In this document: positions 10,319 through 20,693 of the stretch, piece by piece | Position numbering within the stretch: position 1 is the first letter of the stretch | Layout: the number at the start of each line of letters is the position of its first letter | Assembly (NCBI RefSeq): GCF_028618435.1 | Contig: NZ_JAQISW010000005.1 | Location: forward strand, 97,818 to 161,817 | Origin: Bartonella sp. MM73XJBT.G | Lineage (GTDB): Bacteria; Pseudomonadota; Alphaproteobacteria; Rhizobiales; Rhizobiaceae | Direction: 5' to 3' | Length of the DNA stretch: 64,000 bases | Notes under the pieces: model-generated | What the model was told of the DNA's origin: nothing | What the model saw: only the letters and a program-made list of their open reading frames with translations | Databases searched by the model: none | Position numbers and translations under genes: made by a program

Positions 10319-11218
10319 ATGAATAATATTATTGACGGAAAAAAACTTGCTGAAGAGATTATTGAGAAAGTTAAGGCTGAAACAACAAAACTCCGTAATA
10401 ACTATAATATACAACCTAGCATCGCTGTCATTATCGTTGGAGACGATCCTGCAAGTCAAGTTTATGTCTCCTCAAAAAATAAAAAAGCTGAAGAATGTGG
10501 ATTTCTTTCAATCAAACATGCCATTTCTAAAGAAACCCAAGAAAAAGAGCTCCTTCAACTTATTGCAACGTTAAATTCTGATCCAAAAATTCATGGTATT
10601 TTGGTACAGCTGCCTCTGCCTGCCCATGTCAATACAAACCACATAACACAAGCCGTTGCTTTCCAAAAAGATGTTGATGGTTTCCATTATGTCAATGTAG
10701 GAAAACTCGCAGCAAATGCACTTGACGATGCTATTATTCCCTGCACACCAGCTGGTGCTATGATGATGATTGAACAACACTGTGGGCGAGATTTATCTGG
10801 ACTGGATGCTGTTGTTGTTGGACGTTCTAATATTGTTGGAAAACCTATGGCTGCCCTTTTAACAGCAGCTAATGCTACTGTGACAATTGCCCATAGTCGT
10901 ACCCGTGACCTTGATGATGTATGTCGGAGCGCCGATATTCTCGTAGCGGCTATAGGCCGTCCTCAAATGATTAAAAAAGACTGGGTGAAAAATGGTGCAA
11001 TTGTTATTGATGTTGGTATTAACCGCATTGCCACACCAGAAAAAGGTGTAGGAAAAACGCGTCTTGTTGGGGATGTCGATTTTGAAAATGTAAAAGAAAA
11101 AGCCGCCGCAATTACCCCTGTTCCAGGAGGTGTTGGACCAATGACAATTGCTATGCTTATGGTTAATACACTTAAAGCTGCTGCCCGATTACACAATCTT
11201 CCTATACCAAAATTCTAA
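10319..11218 (+). CDS. folD: Methylenetetrahydrofolate dehydrogenase/cyclohydrolase
   Basis: 299 residues from the ATG at 10319, chosen because it follows GAAAGGA and begins [19 protein letters not shown] as in the family; the upstream in-frame ATG at 10274 has no such support. Catalytic signatures are [11 protein letters not shown] (Lys of the cyclohydrolase site), [23 protein letters not shown], the Rossmann segment [16 protein letters not shown], and the C-terminal [15 protein letters not shown]. FolD interconverts 5,10-methylene-, methenyl- and 10-formyl-THF with NADP in the cytoplasm, supplying one-carbon units for purine and formyl-Met synthesis. Confidence 0.96.
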   Translation: MNNIIDGKKLAEEIIEKVKAETTKLRNNYNIQPSIAVIIVGDDPASQVYVSSKNKKAEECGFLSIKHAISKETQEKELLQLIATLNSDPKIHGILVQLPLPAHVNTNHITQAVAFQKDVDGFHYVNVGKLAANALDDAIIPCTPAGAMMMIEQHCGRDLSGLDAVVVGRSNIVGKPMAALLTAANATVTIAHSRTRDLDDVCRSADILVAAIGRPQMIKKDWVKNGAIVIDVGINRIATPEKGVGKTRLVGDVDFENVKEKAAAITPVPGGVGPMTIAMLMVNTLKAAARLHNLPIPKF

Positions 11219-11282
11219 AAATTTTAACAATCATTGTACATGATTTCATTGCATATGGTTCACCTTGTTTTTTTTGCATTTC

Positions 11283-13106
11283 TCACGTCATAAAAACAGA
11301 TGCTCCTTGATCTGCACGATTAACCGATTGACGGAACACACGAAAGAGTTCGCGTCCAACACCTTGTTCATTTTTTGAAAGATCAGGAGGTATGATTGTT
11401 CGCGCATTAAATTTTGCTAAATCCTCTAAAAGAGTTAATTTACCCCTATGAACATCGAGGAAAACAATGTCACCATCTTGCAACCGCGCAATGGGGCCAT
11501 TATCCAAAGCTTCTGGTGTCACATGTATGGCAGCGGGAATTTTTCCTGATGCTCCGGACATACGGCCATCCGTTATCAATGCTATCCTTTGACCACGATC
11601 TTGTAAAACACTTAAAATTGTTGTTAATTTATGAAGCTCTGGCATCCCATTGGCTTTTGGTCCTTGGTAGCGAATAACAGCGATGAAATCTTTATCATGC
11701 AATGCTCCAGATTGAAAAGATTTTTGGAGCTCCTCTTGATCATTAAAGACAAGGGCTGGTGCTTTAATCTGCCAATATTCTGGTTTAACGGATGAAACTT
11801 TTATAATAGCTGTTCCCAAATCTCCCGATAAAACACGAAGACCACCGTCAGGCTGAAATGGTTTTTTCCACCCTGCTAATATTTTATGATGAGCACTTTC
11901 ATTCACAGCGGGTTCACGCACCACACAACCATCAGCAGAAAGCTTTGCTTCAATTGCATAAGCATTGAGATCTTTACCACAAACTGTAGAAACATCTTCA
12001 TGCACTAAACCGGCCTCTATAAGCTCGCGAATGACAAATCCCATACCACCAGCTGCGTGAAAATGATTGATATCAGCTAAACCATTGGGGTAAATCCGTG
12101 CTAAAAGAGGAACAACTGACGAAATTTCTGCAATATCATGCCATGTCAATCGAATACCGCAAGCAGCAGCCATGGCAATTAAATGAATCGCATGATTGGT
12201 AGATCCTCCCGTCGCATTTAAACCTACAATAGCATTCACGAAAGAGCGCTCATCTACTATCATACCAAGTGGACTATAATCATTGCTAAGGGCTGTCATT
12301 TCAAGTACACGCTTTGTTGCTTCCTTTGTTAAAGCATCACGCAACGGTGTATTCGCATTGATAAAAGCGCTACCTGGCATCTGTAGCCCCATCATCTCCA
12401 ATATCATCTGATTTGAATTAGCAGTCCCATAAAATGTACAGGTTCCTGGCCCGTGGTAAGAGCGTGCTTCTGATTCCAATAATGTTTGACGATCCACCTT
12501 ATTTTCTGCGTAAAGCTGGCGTATTCTCGCTTTTTCATTATTGCCTTGACCACTTGTCATGGGACCAGCAGACACAAAAATTCCTGGTAGATGACCAAAT
12601 GTTAGTGCACCAATCATTAAACCAGGTATAATTTTATCACAAACTCCAAGATACAGTGCAGCATCAAACATATTGTGTGATAAGCCTATAGCGGTAGCCA
12701 TTGCAATCACTTCACGCGAAAAAAGGGAAAGCTCCATCCCCGCATTCCCTTGTGTTACACCGTCACACATCGCGGGAACACCACCTGCGACTTGTGCGAC
12801 ACCACCCACTCTGCGGGCAGCCTCTTTAATTAAGCGAGGAAAAGACTCAAAAGGTTGATGTGCTGAAAGTATATCATTATAGGCCGTGATAATGCCAATA
12901 TTTCCAACGATATTTCCCTTCAAATGCTCTTTGTCTATTGCTCCACAAGCAGCAAAACCATGAGCCTGATTGGCGCAGCCTAAAAAACTTCGCTTGGGAC
13001 GGTGGTTTTGTGCGTTCGCGATGCGCTCTAAATAAATTTCTCGTGTAGGTAGAGAGCGTTCATAAATCCTTCGTGTAACTGTGGCAATTATCTTGGAAAG
13101 TGTCAT
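11283..13106 (-). CDS. edd: 6-phosphogluconate dehydratase
   Basis: 607 residues, the normal Edd length. It carries the IlvD/Edd iron-sulfur dehydratase hallmarks: [19 protein letters not shown] near residue 113, [13 protein letters not shown] near 155, [14 protein letters not shown] near 220, and the C-terminal [20 protein letters not shown]. It converts 6-phosphogluconate to KDPG in the Entner-Doudoroff pathway. It is the last gene of the zwf-pgl-edd operon, 58 bp after pgl. No eda (KDPG aldolase) gene is present in this window. Confidence 0.95.
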   Translation of the reverse strand: MTLSKIIATVTRRIYERSLPTREIYLERIANAQNHRPKRSFLGCANQAHGFAACGAIDKEHLKGNIVGNIGIITAYNDILSAHQPFESFPRLIKEAARRVGGVAQVAGGVPAMCDGVTQGNAGMELSLFSREVIAMATAIGLSHNMFDAALYLGVCDKIIPGLMIGALTFGHLPGIFVSAGPMTSGQGNNEKARIRQLYAENKVDRQTLLESEARSYHGPGTCTFYGTANSNQMILEMMGLQMPGSAFINANTPLRDALTKEATKRVLEMTALSNDYSPLGMIVDERSFVNAIVGLNATGGSTNHAIHLIAMAAACGIRLTWHDIAEISSVVPLLARIYPNGLADINHFHAAGGMGFVIRELIEAGLVHEDVSTVCGKDLNAYAIEAKLSADGCVVREPAVNESAHHKILAGWKKPFQPDGGLRVLSGDLGTAIIKVSSVKPEYWQIKAPALVFNDQEELQKSFQSGALHDKDFIAVIRYQGPKANGMPELHKLTTILSVLQDRGQRIALITDGRMSGASGKIPAAIHVTPEALDNGPIARLQDGDIVFLDVHRGKLTLLEDLAKFNARTIIPPDLSKNEQGVGRELFRVFRQSVNRADQGASVFMT

Positions 13107-13164
13107 ATTTACTTCCCCCCTTTCATTGTTTCTCTCCCTTATTCATTAAAGAGAGATTGCATTT

Positions 13165-13917
13165 CTATTCCCCTTGTCTCTCACATTCTGATTCACTTAT
13201 TTCATTTTCTGCAGGTGACCAATAAACCTGCACAAGATGAGGGGAATTACGCAAAATTGCCCGAATCGGCATTTCTATTTCAGATCCATCTTGACAAGCC
13301 TCTTCAAAGCAATCGCGTTTCTGAAAACCTTCAAAATGGAGAATAATACAACGAGATTGCATAATAACTGGCAAAGTTAGTGAGAGTCTTGGCTCAAAAG
13401 CACTCTTGGCATGAAGTGGTAAAACAAGTGCTTGTGTTCGAAGATCAAGTGCTTGCTTTAAACGATCAGCATCAGGAAAAAAAGAAGCCGTATGTCCATC
13501 ATTCCCCATTCCTAAAACAACAACATCAAAGGGTTTAGGTAAAGTATTAACACGACTTGCTGCTGAAAAAGCCGCAAGCTCAACGGTGCGGGCCTTATGA
13601 TAAAGCCCTACAAAATGCGCTTTAGCTGCAAAATTTTGTAATAAATGATGCCGTACCATATGTTCATTGGAACGCTCATGGTGAGCAGGTACAAAGCGCT
13701 CATCGACCAAAGTAATGATAATATTTTGCCAGTCAATGTCAGCCTTTGATAAATAATGGAAAAACAATTCTGGTGTTTTTCCACCAGAAACCGCCAAAAT
13801 TGCACGTTTTCTCTCAAGTACAGCTATACTAAGCTCTGCTGCAACACGGTCAGCCAACGCTAAAGCAAGAGTCGTGGGTGTTTCAAAATTTAAACGGTCA
13901 ATATTCATTCCATGCAT
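13165..13917 (-). CDS. pgl: 6-phosphogluconolactonase
   Basis: 250 residues of the NagB/DevB-type lactonase family. Visible motifs are ILAVSGGKTPELFFHYL near residue 41, TLVDERFVPAHHERSNEHMVRHHLL near 70, and VVLGMGNDGHTASFFPDA near 130. It hydrolyses 6-phosphogluconolactone, linking Zwf and Edd. It begins 17 bp after the zwf stop codon, so the two are tightly coupled. The start may be Met-1 or Met-4. Confidence 0.92.
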   Translation of the reverse strand: MHGMNIDRLNFETPTTLALALADRVAAELSIAVLERKRAILAVSGGKTPELFFHYLSKADIDWQNIIITLVDERFVPAHHERSNEHMVRHHLLQNFAAKAHFVGLYHKARTVELAAFSAASRVNTLPKPFDVVVLGMGNDGHTASFFPDADRLKQALDLRTQALVLPLHAKSAFEPRLSLTLPVIMQSRCIILHFEGFQKRDCFEEACQDGSEIEMPIRAILRNSPHLVQVYWSPAENEISESECERQGE

Positions 13918-13934
13918 ACTTATTGTTTATCGCT

Positions 13935-15407
13935 CTAAACTAAATTGTTCCACATACGTCCATCACGTTCCATTAAAATTATCGAAGCAGGCGGTCCCCA
14001 TGAACCAGCGCTATAACCATGAACAGGCTGTTTTATTGCTTGCCATCCCTCAATAATAGGATCAATCCAATGCCAAGCCGCTTCAACTTCGTCACGACGC
14101 ATAAAGAGTGTTTGATCTCCGCGAATAACATCCATCAATAAGCGTTCATAAGCATCAGGATTACGTTGAGAAAATGCAGAAGCAAAACTCATATCCAGGG
14201 GGATATGACGAAATCGCATACCACCAGAACCTGGATCCTTAATCATCAACCATTGTTTGACGCCTTCATCAGGCTGGAGGCGAATAACAAGCCGATTAGA
14301 AAAAATCTCATTCGAATCCACATTAAAAATATTATGTGGAATGGATTTGAAAACAACCACAATTTCAGACATTCGCGTAGGCATACGCTTACCAGTTCGT
14401 AAATAAAAAGGTGTATCTGCCCAACGCCAATTATTAACCTTAACCTTCAACGCTACAAATGTTTCGCTCTTACTTTCTCTTCCCAAGTCTTCAAGATAAG
14501 ATCCCACAGGATCACCCTTCAAGACACCAGAAAGATACTGCCCACGTACAGTATGGTGCTCTACATTATGAACATCAAGAGGTGTTAAAGAATGTAAAAC
14601 TTTCAGTTTTTCATCACGTACAGCATTTGCTCTATTCGTAAATGGTATTTCCATCGCCACCAAACAGAGCAATTGCAGCATATGATTTTGCACCATATCG
14701 CGTAGTGCACCTGCACTTTCATAATATTCTGCACGCCCTTCCAAACCTAAAGATTCAGCAACCGTTATTTGAACATGATCAATATAATTGGAATTCCATA
14801 ACGGCTCATAAAGTGTATTAACAAATCGCAATGCCATCAGATTTTGAACAGTTTCCTTGCCAAGATAATGATCAATGCGAAAGATTTGATCTTCATTACA
14901 AACACTTGCAAATGCATCGTTAAGCGAAACAGCTGTTTTTACATCACGACCAATAGGTTTTTCAATGATAATTCGTGTTTGTGGCGTCACCAAATTGCTT
15001 TTCCCCAACTTCATCGCAATATCAGAAAAAAGTGACGAACCAACAGCCAAATAAAAAGCCCGAATATCTGTTGAAACTTGTGACAATACCAGCGCAAGAT
15101 CTTGCCACCCTTGGTTTGAGGAAACATCAACAGAAACGTAAGTCAAACGTGCAAGAAAGCGATGAAGTTCAGTTGAATTGAGATCTTTTGGATGAATATG
15201 TGCTTCTAAAGAAGCCCGAACAAAATTTTGATATTCTTCATTACTCCATGCAGAACGAGCAACCCCAATAATACGCGTGGGCTCATTAAATTGCCCAACA
15301 CACTGACAATGATAGAGAGCAGGCATAAGTTTGCGCGCTGCTAAGTCACCATTACCACCAAAAACAATACAATCAAAGGGAGAAACTGGAATAATTTTAC
15401 TTACCAT
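13935..15407 (-). CDS. zwf: Glucose-6-phosphate 1-dehydrogenase
   Basis: 490 residues. The coenzyme-binding segment CIVFGGNGDLAARKLMPALY is at the N-terminus and the catalytic RIDHYLGKETVQNLMALRF near residue 178. It oxidises glucose-6-phosphate to the lactone using NADP, and is the first gene of the zwf-pgl-edd operon. A perfect 16-bp tandem duplication lies 35-66 bp upstream of the start codon in the likely promoter region. Confidence 0.96.
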   Translation of the reverse strand: MVSKIIPVSPFDCIVFGGNGDLAARKLMPALYHCQCVGQFNEPTRIIGVARSAWSNEEYQNFVRASLEAHIHPKDLNSTELHRFLARLTYVSVDVSSNQGWQDLALVLSQVSTDIRAFYLAVGSSLFSDIAMKLGKSNLVTPQTRIIIEKPIGRDVKTAVSLNDAFASVCNEDQIFRIDHYLGKETVQNLMALRFVNTLYEPLWNSNYIDHVQITVAESLGLEGRAEYYESAGALRDMVQNHMLQLLCLVAMEIPFTNRANAVRDEKLKVLHSLTPLDVHNVEHHTVRGQYLSGVLKGDPVGSYLEDLGRESKSETFVALKVKVNNWRWADTPFYLRTGKRMPTRMSEIVVVFKSIPHNIFNVDSNEIFSNRLVIRLQPDEGVKQWLMIKDPGSGGMRFRHIPLDMSFASAFSQRNPDAYERLLMDVIRGDQTLFMRRDEVEAAWHWIDPIIEGWQAIKQPVHGYSAGSWGPPASIILMERDGRMWNNLV

Positions 15408-15441
15408 GAACTTATTTATTTTTCTATTCGATTATTCAATC

Positions 15442-15473
15442 CTATATTACTTATAACCTATATTACTTATAAC
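15442..15473. repeat. Perfect 16-bp tandem duplication upstream of zwf
   Basis: The unit CTATATTACTTATAAC occurs twice back to back (15442-15457 and 15458-15473). On the zwf strand each copy gives an AT-rich GTTATAAGTAATATAG that could contain -10-like sequence, so copy number may affect the zwf operon. The repeat is seen directly; the regulatory role is inference. Confidence 0.85.
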
Positions 15474-15543
15474 AGCTTTCATCATTAAAGCAGGCAGAAC
15501 CTAAACAAGCCATTAATTTTCTAAATTTCAATCAATGTTTCTG

Positions 15544-16842
15544 TTAAAAATGATCCATTAAAGAAAACCAACGCATTGCTAAAAATATAAGCGGATAACG
15601 CAAAATTCTTCCTCCCGGAAAAGATGAAATCTTTAAGTCTTGAAAAGAGGCAAAACGTTCATGATTCCCAGTTAACCATTCTGCGTATAATTTTCCCATA
15701 AAAGGAGCAAGTATAACGCCATGCCCTGAATAACCACCACAATAAGTAATTCTTGAGAAAAGTTGTCGAACATAAGGCATTCGTTCAACCGTGATGGCGA
15801 CCGTTGCACCCCAATGATGGGTTAGATTAACAGAGTGTAGCTGAGGATAAATTTCAGTAATCTGGCGTTTTATACGTTTTTCTAAATTTGCAGGATATTG
15901 ATTATCGTAGCTTTCTACTCCACCAAATAATAAGTGATTATCCACGCTTTTGCGAAAATAGCGAACCATAAAACGAGAATCATCAACCGATTCGCCCCCT
16001 TGAAGAATCGGGCTGTCTTTCTCTAACGGTTTTGTTGCTCCAATATAAGAGCGAAGAGAAAAAATCTTTTTCTCAACAAATCCTTGAAGTCCAAGTTTAT
16101 ACGCATTGGTCGCAAGTAAAACATGCTCCGCTCTTATATTTCCCCGTTTTGTTATCACCCTCCAATGGTTACCATTGCGTTCCACTCCTGTTGCTTGGGT
16201 TTTCTCATAAAGCTTAGCACCAACATTTTTCGCATTTTTTGCTAACCCAACAATAAGCTTTAAGGGATTAATATGACCCGTATCGGCATCATAAATACCA
16301 CCATGATAAAAAGAGGAACCAAGCCGTTTTACTGTTTCATCCCTATCCATAAAAGTAAGACCGTAATAACCATAACGCTGCATCGTTTCTATATGCCGTT
16401 GATAAGATGCTCGTTCACGTTTTTTATGGGTAACAGAAAGCTGTCCTCGCATAAAATCGCATTGACAATTGGGCATTGCACACCAAGATAAGATATCTCT
16501 TTTGGCTTCTTCAGCTAAATCAAACAAAGCCTTGCTTCGCTCAAAACCATATTTTTTCTCTAGTGTTTCTACCCATTGCCGTTGCCCCGTTCCTAATTGC
16601 CCACCATTGCGCCCTGAAGCACCATCACCAAAACGCGAAGCTTCACACAAAACAACATGCACTCCAGACTTCGCTAAATGGTAAGCAGCCGAAAGTCCGG
16701 TAAATCCACCTCCAATAATAATCACATCACACTGTATATTTTCATTTAAAAACGGATAAGAGGGGCGTTCTTCTAAAGTGTCCTCATACCAAGAAATTCC
16801 TGGAGAAATCGGATTATAATCAATCATCGTGATAAACCTCAA
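15544..16842 (-). CDS. FAD-dependent amino oxidase, PuuB-like (gamma-glutamylputrescine oxidase family)
   Basis: 432 residues. An N-terminal dinucleotide-binding motif CDVIIIGGGFTGLSAAYHLAK near residue 40 is followed by GASGRNGGQLGTGQRQW, the FAD-contacting segment typical of DadA/PuuB oxidases, and a C-terminal YCGGYSGHGVILAPFMGKL. These enzymes oxidise secondary amines such as gamma-glutamylputrescine. The ATG overlaps the stop of the upstream glutamine synthetase-like gene by 4 bp, so they are translationally coupled, which supports a polyamine or amine catabolic pair. The exact substrate cannot be read from sequence. Confidence 0.8.
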   Translation of the reverse strand: MRFITMIDYNPISPGISWYEDTLEERPSYPFLNENIQCDVIIIGGGFTGLSAAYHLAKSGVHVVLCEASRFGDGASGRNGGQLGTGQRQWVETLEKKYGFERSKALFDLAEEAKRDILSWCAMPNCQCDFMRGQLSVTHKKRERASYQRHIETMQRYGYYGLTFMDRDETVKRLGSSFYHGGIYDADTGHINPLKLIVGLAKNAKNVGAKLYEKTQATGVERNGNHWRVITKRGNIRAEHVLLATNAYKLGLQGFVEKKIFSLRSYIGATKPLEKDSPILQGGESVDDSRFMVRYFRKSVDNHLLFGGVESYDNQYPANLEKRIKRQITEIYPQLHSVNLTHHWGATVAITVERMPYVRQLFSRITYCGGYSGHGVILAPFMGKLYAEWLTGNHERFASFQDLKISSFPGGRILRYPLIFLAMRWFSLMDHF

Positions 16843-18266
16843 ACATTAAGCAAGAGATATTCGCGCTCCCACGGGCTAATCACTTCCATAAAAGTTTCAA
16901 ATTCCTGTCGTTTGATTGCAGCATAAGTACTGACAAACACATCCCCTAAAATAGCACGTATCGCTCTATCTTGTTCAAATAAATTGACCGCTTCAATGAG
17001 ACCACGCGGTAATTCAATGCTATCAGCATTCACATTACTTGTTGTTGGCTCATCGGGTTCAAGCTTTTGCTGTAGCCCAATGAGACCGCAAGCCAAAGAA
17101 GCCGCAAGCGCTAAATAAGGATTAGAATCTGACGAGGGAAGCCTATTTTCAACACGCCGTGCTTGAGGAGCAGAACGAGGTACACGAAATGCTGTGGTAC
17201 GGTTATCATATCCCCATCGTAAATTAACCGGTGCTGAAATATCAGGCATAAGACGTCGATAGGAATTTACATAAGGAGCAAGCATTACAAGTGATCCTGC
17301 CATATGTCTTTGTAATCCACCAATAAAATGACGAAAACAAACACTTTCTTCACCATCCTTTTGTGTAAAAATGTTCATACCTGTCTTCTTATCAACAACG
17401 GATTGATGAATATGCATCGCAGAACCTGGCTGCCCTTGAATAGGCTTGGCCATAAAAGTAGCATACATATTATGCTTTAGTGCTGCTTCACGAATTGTTC
17501 GTTTAAACATAAAAACTTGATCGGCTAATTCGATGGGATCACCATGGCGTAAATTGATTTCAAATTGCCCTGCCCCTTCCTCATGAATGAGGGTATCAAT
17601 CTCCAACCCTTGCGCTTCCGAAAAATGATAAATATCATCAATGAACTCATCAAATTCATTCACACCGGCAATCGAATACCCTTGTCCCCCACCAATTGAA
17701 CGTCCAGAACGCCCAACTGGAGGAACTAAAGGATAATCAGGATCAGGATTTTTCTGTACTAAATAAAACTCAATTTCTGGTGAAACAACCGGCATTAGAT
17801 CCATTTGTGTATAAAAATCAACGACTTTTCGCAAAACATTTCGTGGTGTGTAATCGACAACATGTCCATTTTGATACACAAGATCACAAATCACTTGTGC
17901 TGTGGGAGCATCTTCCCATGGTACAATGCTTAATGTAGACAAATCAGGCTCAAGGCGTAGATCACCATCAGTTTTGGGATATTCAAAACCATGACCATCT
18001 TCAGGATAATCTCCTGAGATTGTTGCGACAAAAACCGCTGAAGGTAATGCCAATGATGTTTCCGAGGTAAATTTTTTAGAAAGCATCATTTTGCCACGGG
18101 GTACCCCCGCTTGATCAGGAGTAATACATTCAATATCTTCTACATTACGGAAAGCTAGCCACTGCGAAACTTGCTGCCAATTGCTTACACCTCGTAATTT
18201 TTTAAGAAAACCAGAAACAGGCTTAGAGCCTTTTTTTTTCATTTGTTTACCATTTTTCACAACCAT
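16839..18266 (-). CDS. Glutamine synthetase family protein, PuuA-like (gamma-glutamylputrescine synthetase family)
   Basis: 475 residues with the glutamine synthetase fold. Metal and ATP signatures include SPEIEFYLV near residue 160, GAGQFEINLRHGDP near 240, GSAMHIHQSV near 285 and RVENRLPSSDSNPYLALAA near 370. The sequence lacks the adenylylation region layout of GlnA and matches the PuuA-like branch. It would use ATP to gamma-glutamylate an amine, and the coupled downstream PuuB-like oxidase would act on the product. Start chosen at 18266; Met-9 is an alternative. Confidence 0.82.
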   Translation of the reverse strand: MVVKNGKQMKKKGSKPVSGFLKKLRGVSNWQQVSQWLAFRNVEDIECITPDQAGVPRGKMMLSKKFTSETSLALPSAVFVATISGDYPEDGHGFEYPKTDGDLRLEPDLSTLSIVPWEDAPTAQVICDLVYQNGHVVDYTPRNVLRKVVDFYTQMDLMPVVSPEIEFYLVQKNPDPDYPLVPPVGRSGRSIGGGQGYSIAGVNEFDEFIDDIYHFSEAQGLEIDTLIHEEGAGQFEINLRHGDPIELADQVFMFKRTIREAALKHNMYATFMAKPIQGQPGSAMHIHQSVVDKKTGMNIFTQKDGEESVCFRHFIGGLQRHMAGSLVMLAPYVNSYRRLMPDISAPVNLRWGYDNRTTAFRVPRSAPQARRVENRLPSSDSNPYLALAASLACGLIGLQQKLEPDEPTTSNVNADSIELPRGLIEAVNLFEQDRAIRAILGDVFVSTYAAIKRQEFETFMEVISPWEREYLLLNV

Positions 18267-18923
18267 AACACACCAATTTTAAAAACAATCAAAGCCCGCT
18301 ATTATGGTATCATTTCATGTTTAAGCGTTACTAAAAATCCTTATCAACTTAATTTTTAGAGAATATGCAACTCCCATCAAGGCAAAAGAGTCCTTGTTAT
18401 TATTATAAGCTGCTTATCATATTAAACATAGTGAAAAATGACACTGCATGTGATACATCTGTGCTAACGTTCTGTTTATAAAAAACAAAAGTCCTAAAGC
18501 TATTCTGGCAAGCAATAACCATATAAAATCTTATAGTGGAAGATCAACGTAATTATGATAGCTCTACTTTTAATGTCCACAAAGAAGCGATACGCATCGC
18601 CACTTCTGCTTCCTAAATCTATACAACAAAATACCCAATCATAGCTTCTCATTAACTGCGCCTTACCGCAACTGCGATAAATGCTTGAGACAACGAGAAG
18701 CGCTCAGCATTCGTGGACAGCTGAACGAAAGGCGAATTTCCTATTCTGCTAACAAATCTAGCTTGATTGAGAACACCACCCTCCTCAATGATTTTCTTGC
18801 CCCTCTCCAAACGCTATACATATGACTTCTGACTTCTTATTTGCCCAGCTGAATCTTATTCAGCATTGACAATTTACCTCATCGGTACAAACTGACACAG
18901 TATATCAAGAAATACTTTTTTAG
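18267..18923. other. Junction between core genome and accessory island; no gene
   Basis: About 650 bp with no protein-like frame. It contains, at 18443-18473, one copy of a dispersed 31-bp motif that recurs at four other places up to 41.4 kb. To the left the genes are ordinary metabolic genes, to the right pseudogenes and antibiotic-type genes begin, so I place the left edge of the island here. Confidence 0.5.
18443..18473. repeat. Dispersed island repeat, copy A
   Basis: The core starts ACTGCATGTGATACATCTGT and continues with GCTAACGTTCT. It matches cores at 31780-31810, 33973-34003, 39397-39427 and 41328-41358. In three of the other copies (31.8, 34.0, 39.4 kb) the sequence on its left side is homologous to the flank of tRNA-His; here only the core is recognisable. 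Confidence 0.7.
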
Positions 18924-20693
18924 CTAATCATACATTATAAAGCTATAAATATTCTGATCATGAAAAACTCCGTTTAACAATTCAGCTTTTTTCAATCTTC
19001 CCTCAAGCTCAAAGCCACAGCGCTGTGCTACTGCGTTGCTTTTTTGGTTGTCTACTGAGCATGTTATGACAAATCTTTTTATTTCGCCAGATTTCAAATA
19101 AGACTGTATCAAGGCCTCCACAGACTTAGTGATAATCCCTTTTCCTTGAAGTTTTAAATCAAGCCAATAGCCGATATAAGCGGTCTTATTACCACTATCA
19201 ATCCTATTGAAAGAAAGTAATCCCACTGGAACTTCATCAAACAAAATAGCATATGTTTTTCCATCATTCTTCTGATGTTGTAAAAAGCAAACGTCAAGAA
19301 AAATAGCTTCATCATATTCATTCGTAACATAACGTGGCCAAGCCATATATTGACTGAATTCCTTTCTATTACGATCTATAATATTAAAAAGTTCGGAAGC
19401 ATATCTCGAGGACGCGGGTGCGAGTTGAATATTTTTATCCACACTAATAGCTTCCTCTCTATACAATAAATCTACTCGCCCAGCTGGTAAGGCATTTTCT
19501 GCAAGCCTAGCTGTTACGATTTCTTTTTTGTATAAAGCGTATACGGGAGGTTTAAAACGCGTCCATTCATGAGCAGTTTGTAAATCATAAGAACCGCAAC
19601 CGCGAATAATAAACAACTGATCTTTGCCCAAACCATAATCTGCCTTGGGAAAAAGGCAGTCATTTTCAAAACAGTTAAAACCTACTAATATCTGACCATG
19701 TTTACCACAAGCGTTTTTTTTCTCTTCTAACGGCACAAGCGAATGATGCCAAACACGGACAGAAGGTATCCAGTTAATGCCAAGATTTGTCTGTATGATA
19801 TCGACCTGATCGCGCTTTTTAATACTCACAGTTCTTCCTACAGCATAACCATGATCTTCGCTGATATACCTACCAAGCTCAAAAATCAATTTCCATCTAG
19901 CAGGTAAAGTGAGATCTTGTTCAGATAAAACATTAAAAATTTCTTGGAAAAACTCCCGTGGTTTTGTAGCCGTAACTCCAGCATCTGCTGAAAAGGAGTC
20001 TGCTGGAAATCCGCCCCCCATATCAAGATACCCTCCCTTAGGCATATTTTTTAAAAGGAAGGGAAGCCAATCACGCAAGTTCTCAATAATTCGTGCCGAA
20101 CTTTCCAGATTCGCATCTATATGAAGATGAAAGCCCTTAAGATAAACATTCTTGCAAGATTGCAGCAAGGGAACGATTTCTTCCTCAAACTCTTCCACTG
20201 TCACTCCAAAACGAGAACGCTGGCTATCTTTGTAAAAATGCGCCAATCTTAAGCCCAGACCCACTACGCGGTCAGTATCAGAAACCAGATCAATTATGGC
20301 CTTGAGTTCGTGCGGGCTGTCGACATGAATGAGTGCCTTTTCAGCAATCCCTTGAGAAAGATCTTTGAGAGATTTATAAGGTCCATCCAATACAATCCTA
20401 TCGCCAGTAAAACCCGCCTTTAAAGCTAGCTGAAGCTCATCTGCCGTGCATACTTCTGCACTGAGTCCGTGCTCAGCGATTAGTCGCAACAACAAACCTA
20501 ACGAGCATGACTTAACCGAAACAGCAATAACTGCGTCCAGAAAATATTGCTGACAGACCGCTTGCAGATGCAGAACCCGTTCCAGCGCAGAATCAACATC
20601 GAATATAAAAAATGGCTCGTCGCTATAAGGCTGGCGTTCACGTAGTCGTTTAGCTGCCATGATGATATTTTGAGCTACTATTTTTTGCGCCAT
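18924..20693 (-). CDS. MccE-like fusion: PLP-dependent decarboxylase plus GNAT acetyltransferase
   Basis: 589 residues with two domains. Residues about 20-400 are a fold-III (alanine racemase-type) decarboxylase of the LysA/ornithine family: the PLP lysine is in AVSVKSCSLG (Lys-61), then FHLHIDAN, LDMGGGFPAD, ELGRYISEDHGYAVG and GCGSYDLQTAHEW. Residues about 420-589 are a RimL-type GNAT with the acetyl-CoA loop LKLQGKGIITKSVEAL and the CSVDNQKSNAVAQRCGFELEG segment. This exact fusion is MccE of the microcin C system. There the decarboxylase helps make the aminopropyl group and the acetyltransferase acetylates processed microcin, giving self-immunity. The start codon lies inside the end of the MccD-like gene, so translation is coupled. 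Unlike its neighbours it is intact. Confidence 0.85.
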   Translation of the reverse strand: MAQKIVAQNIIMAAKRLRERQPYSDEPFFIFDVDSALERVLHLQAVCQQYFLDAVIAVSVKSCSLGLLLRLIAEHGLSAEVCTADELQLALKAGFTGDRIVLDGPYKSLKDLSQGIAEKALIHVDSPHELKAIIDLVSDTDRVVGLGLRLAHFYKDSQRSRFGVTVEEFEEEIVPLLQSCKNVYLKGFHLHIDANLESSARIIENLRDWLPFLLKNMPKGGYLDMGGGFPADSFSADAGVTATKPREFFQEIFNVLSEQDLTLPARWKLIFELGRYISEDHGYAVGRTVSIKKRDQVDIIQTNLGINWIPSVRVWHHSLVPLEEKKNACGKHGQILVGFNCFENDCLFPKADYGLGKDQLFIIRGCGSYDLQTAHEWTRFKPPVYALYKKEIVTARLAENALPAGRVDLLYREEAISVDKNIQLAPASSRYASELFNIIDRNRKEFSQYMAWPRYVTNEYDEAIFLDVCFLQHQKNDGKTYAILFDEVPVGLLSFNRIDSGNKTAYIGYWLDLKLQGKGIITKSVEALIQSYLKSGEIKRFVITCSVDNQKSNAVAQRCGFELEGRLKKAELLNGVFHDQNIYSFIMYD

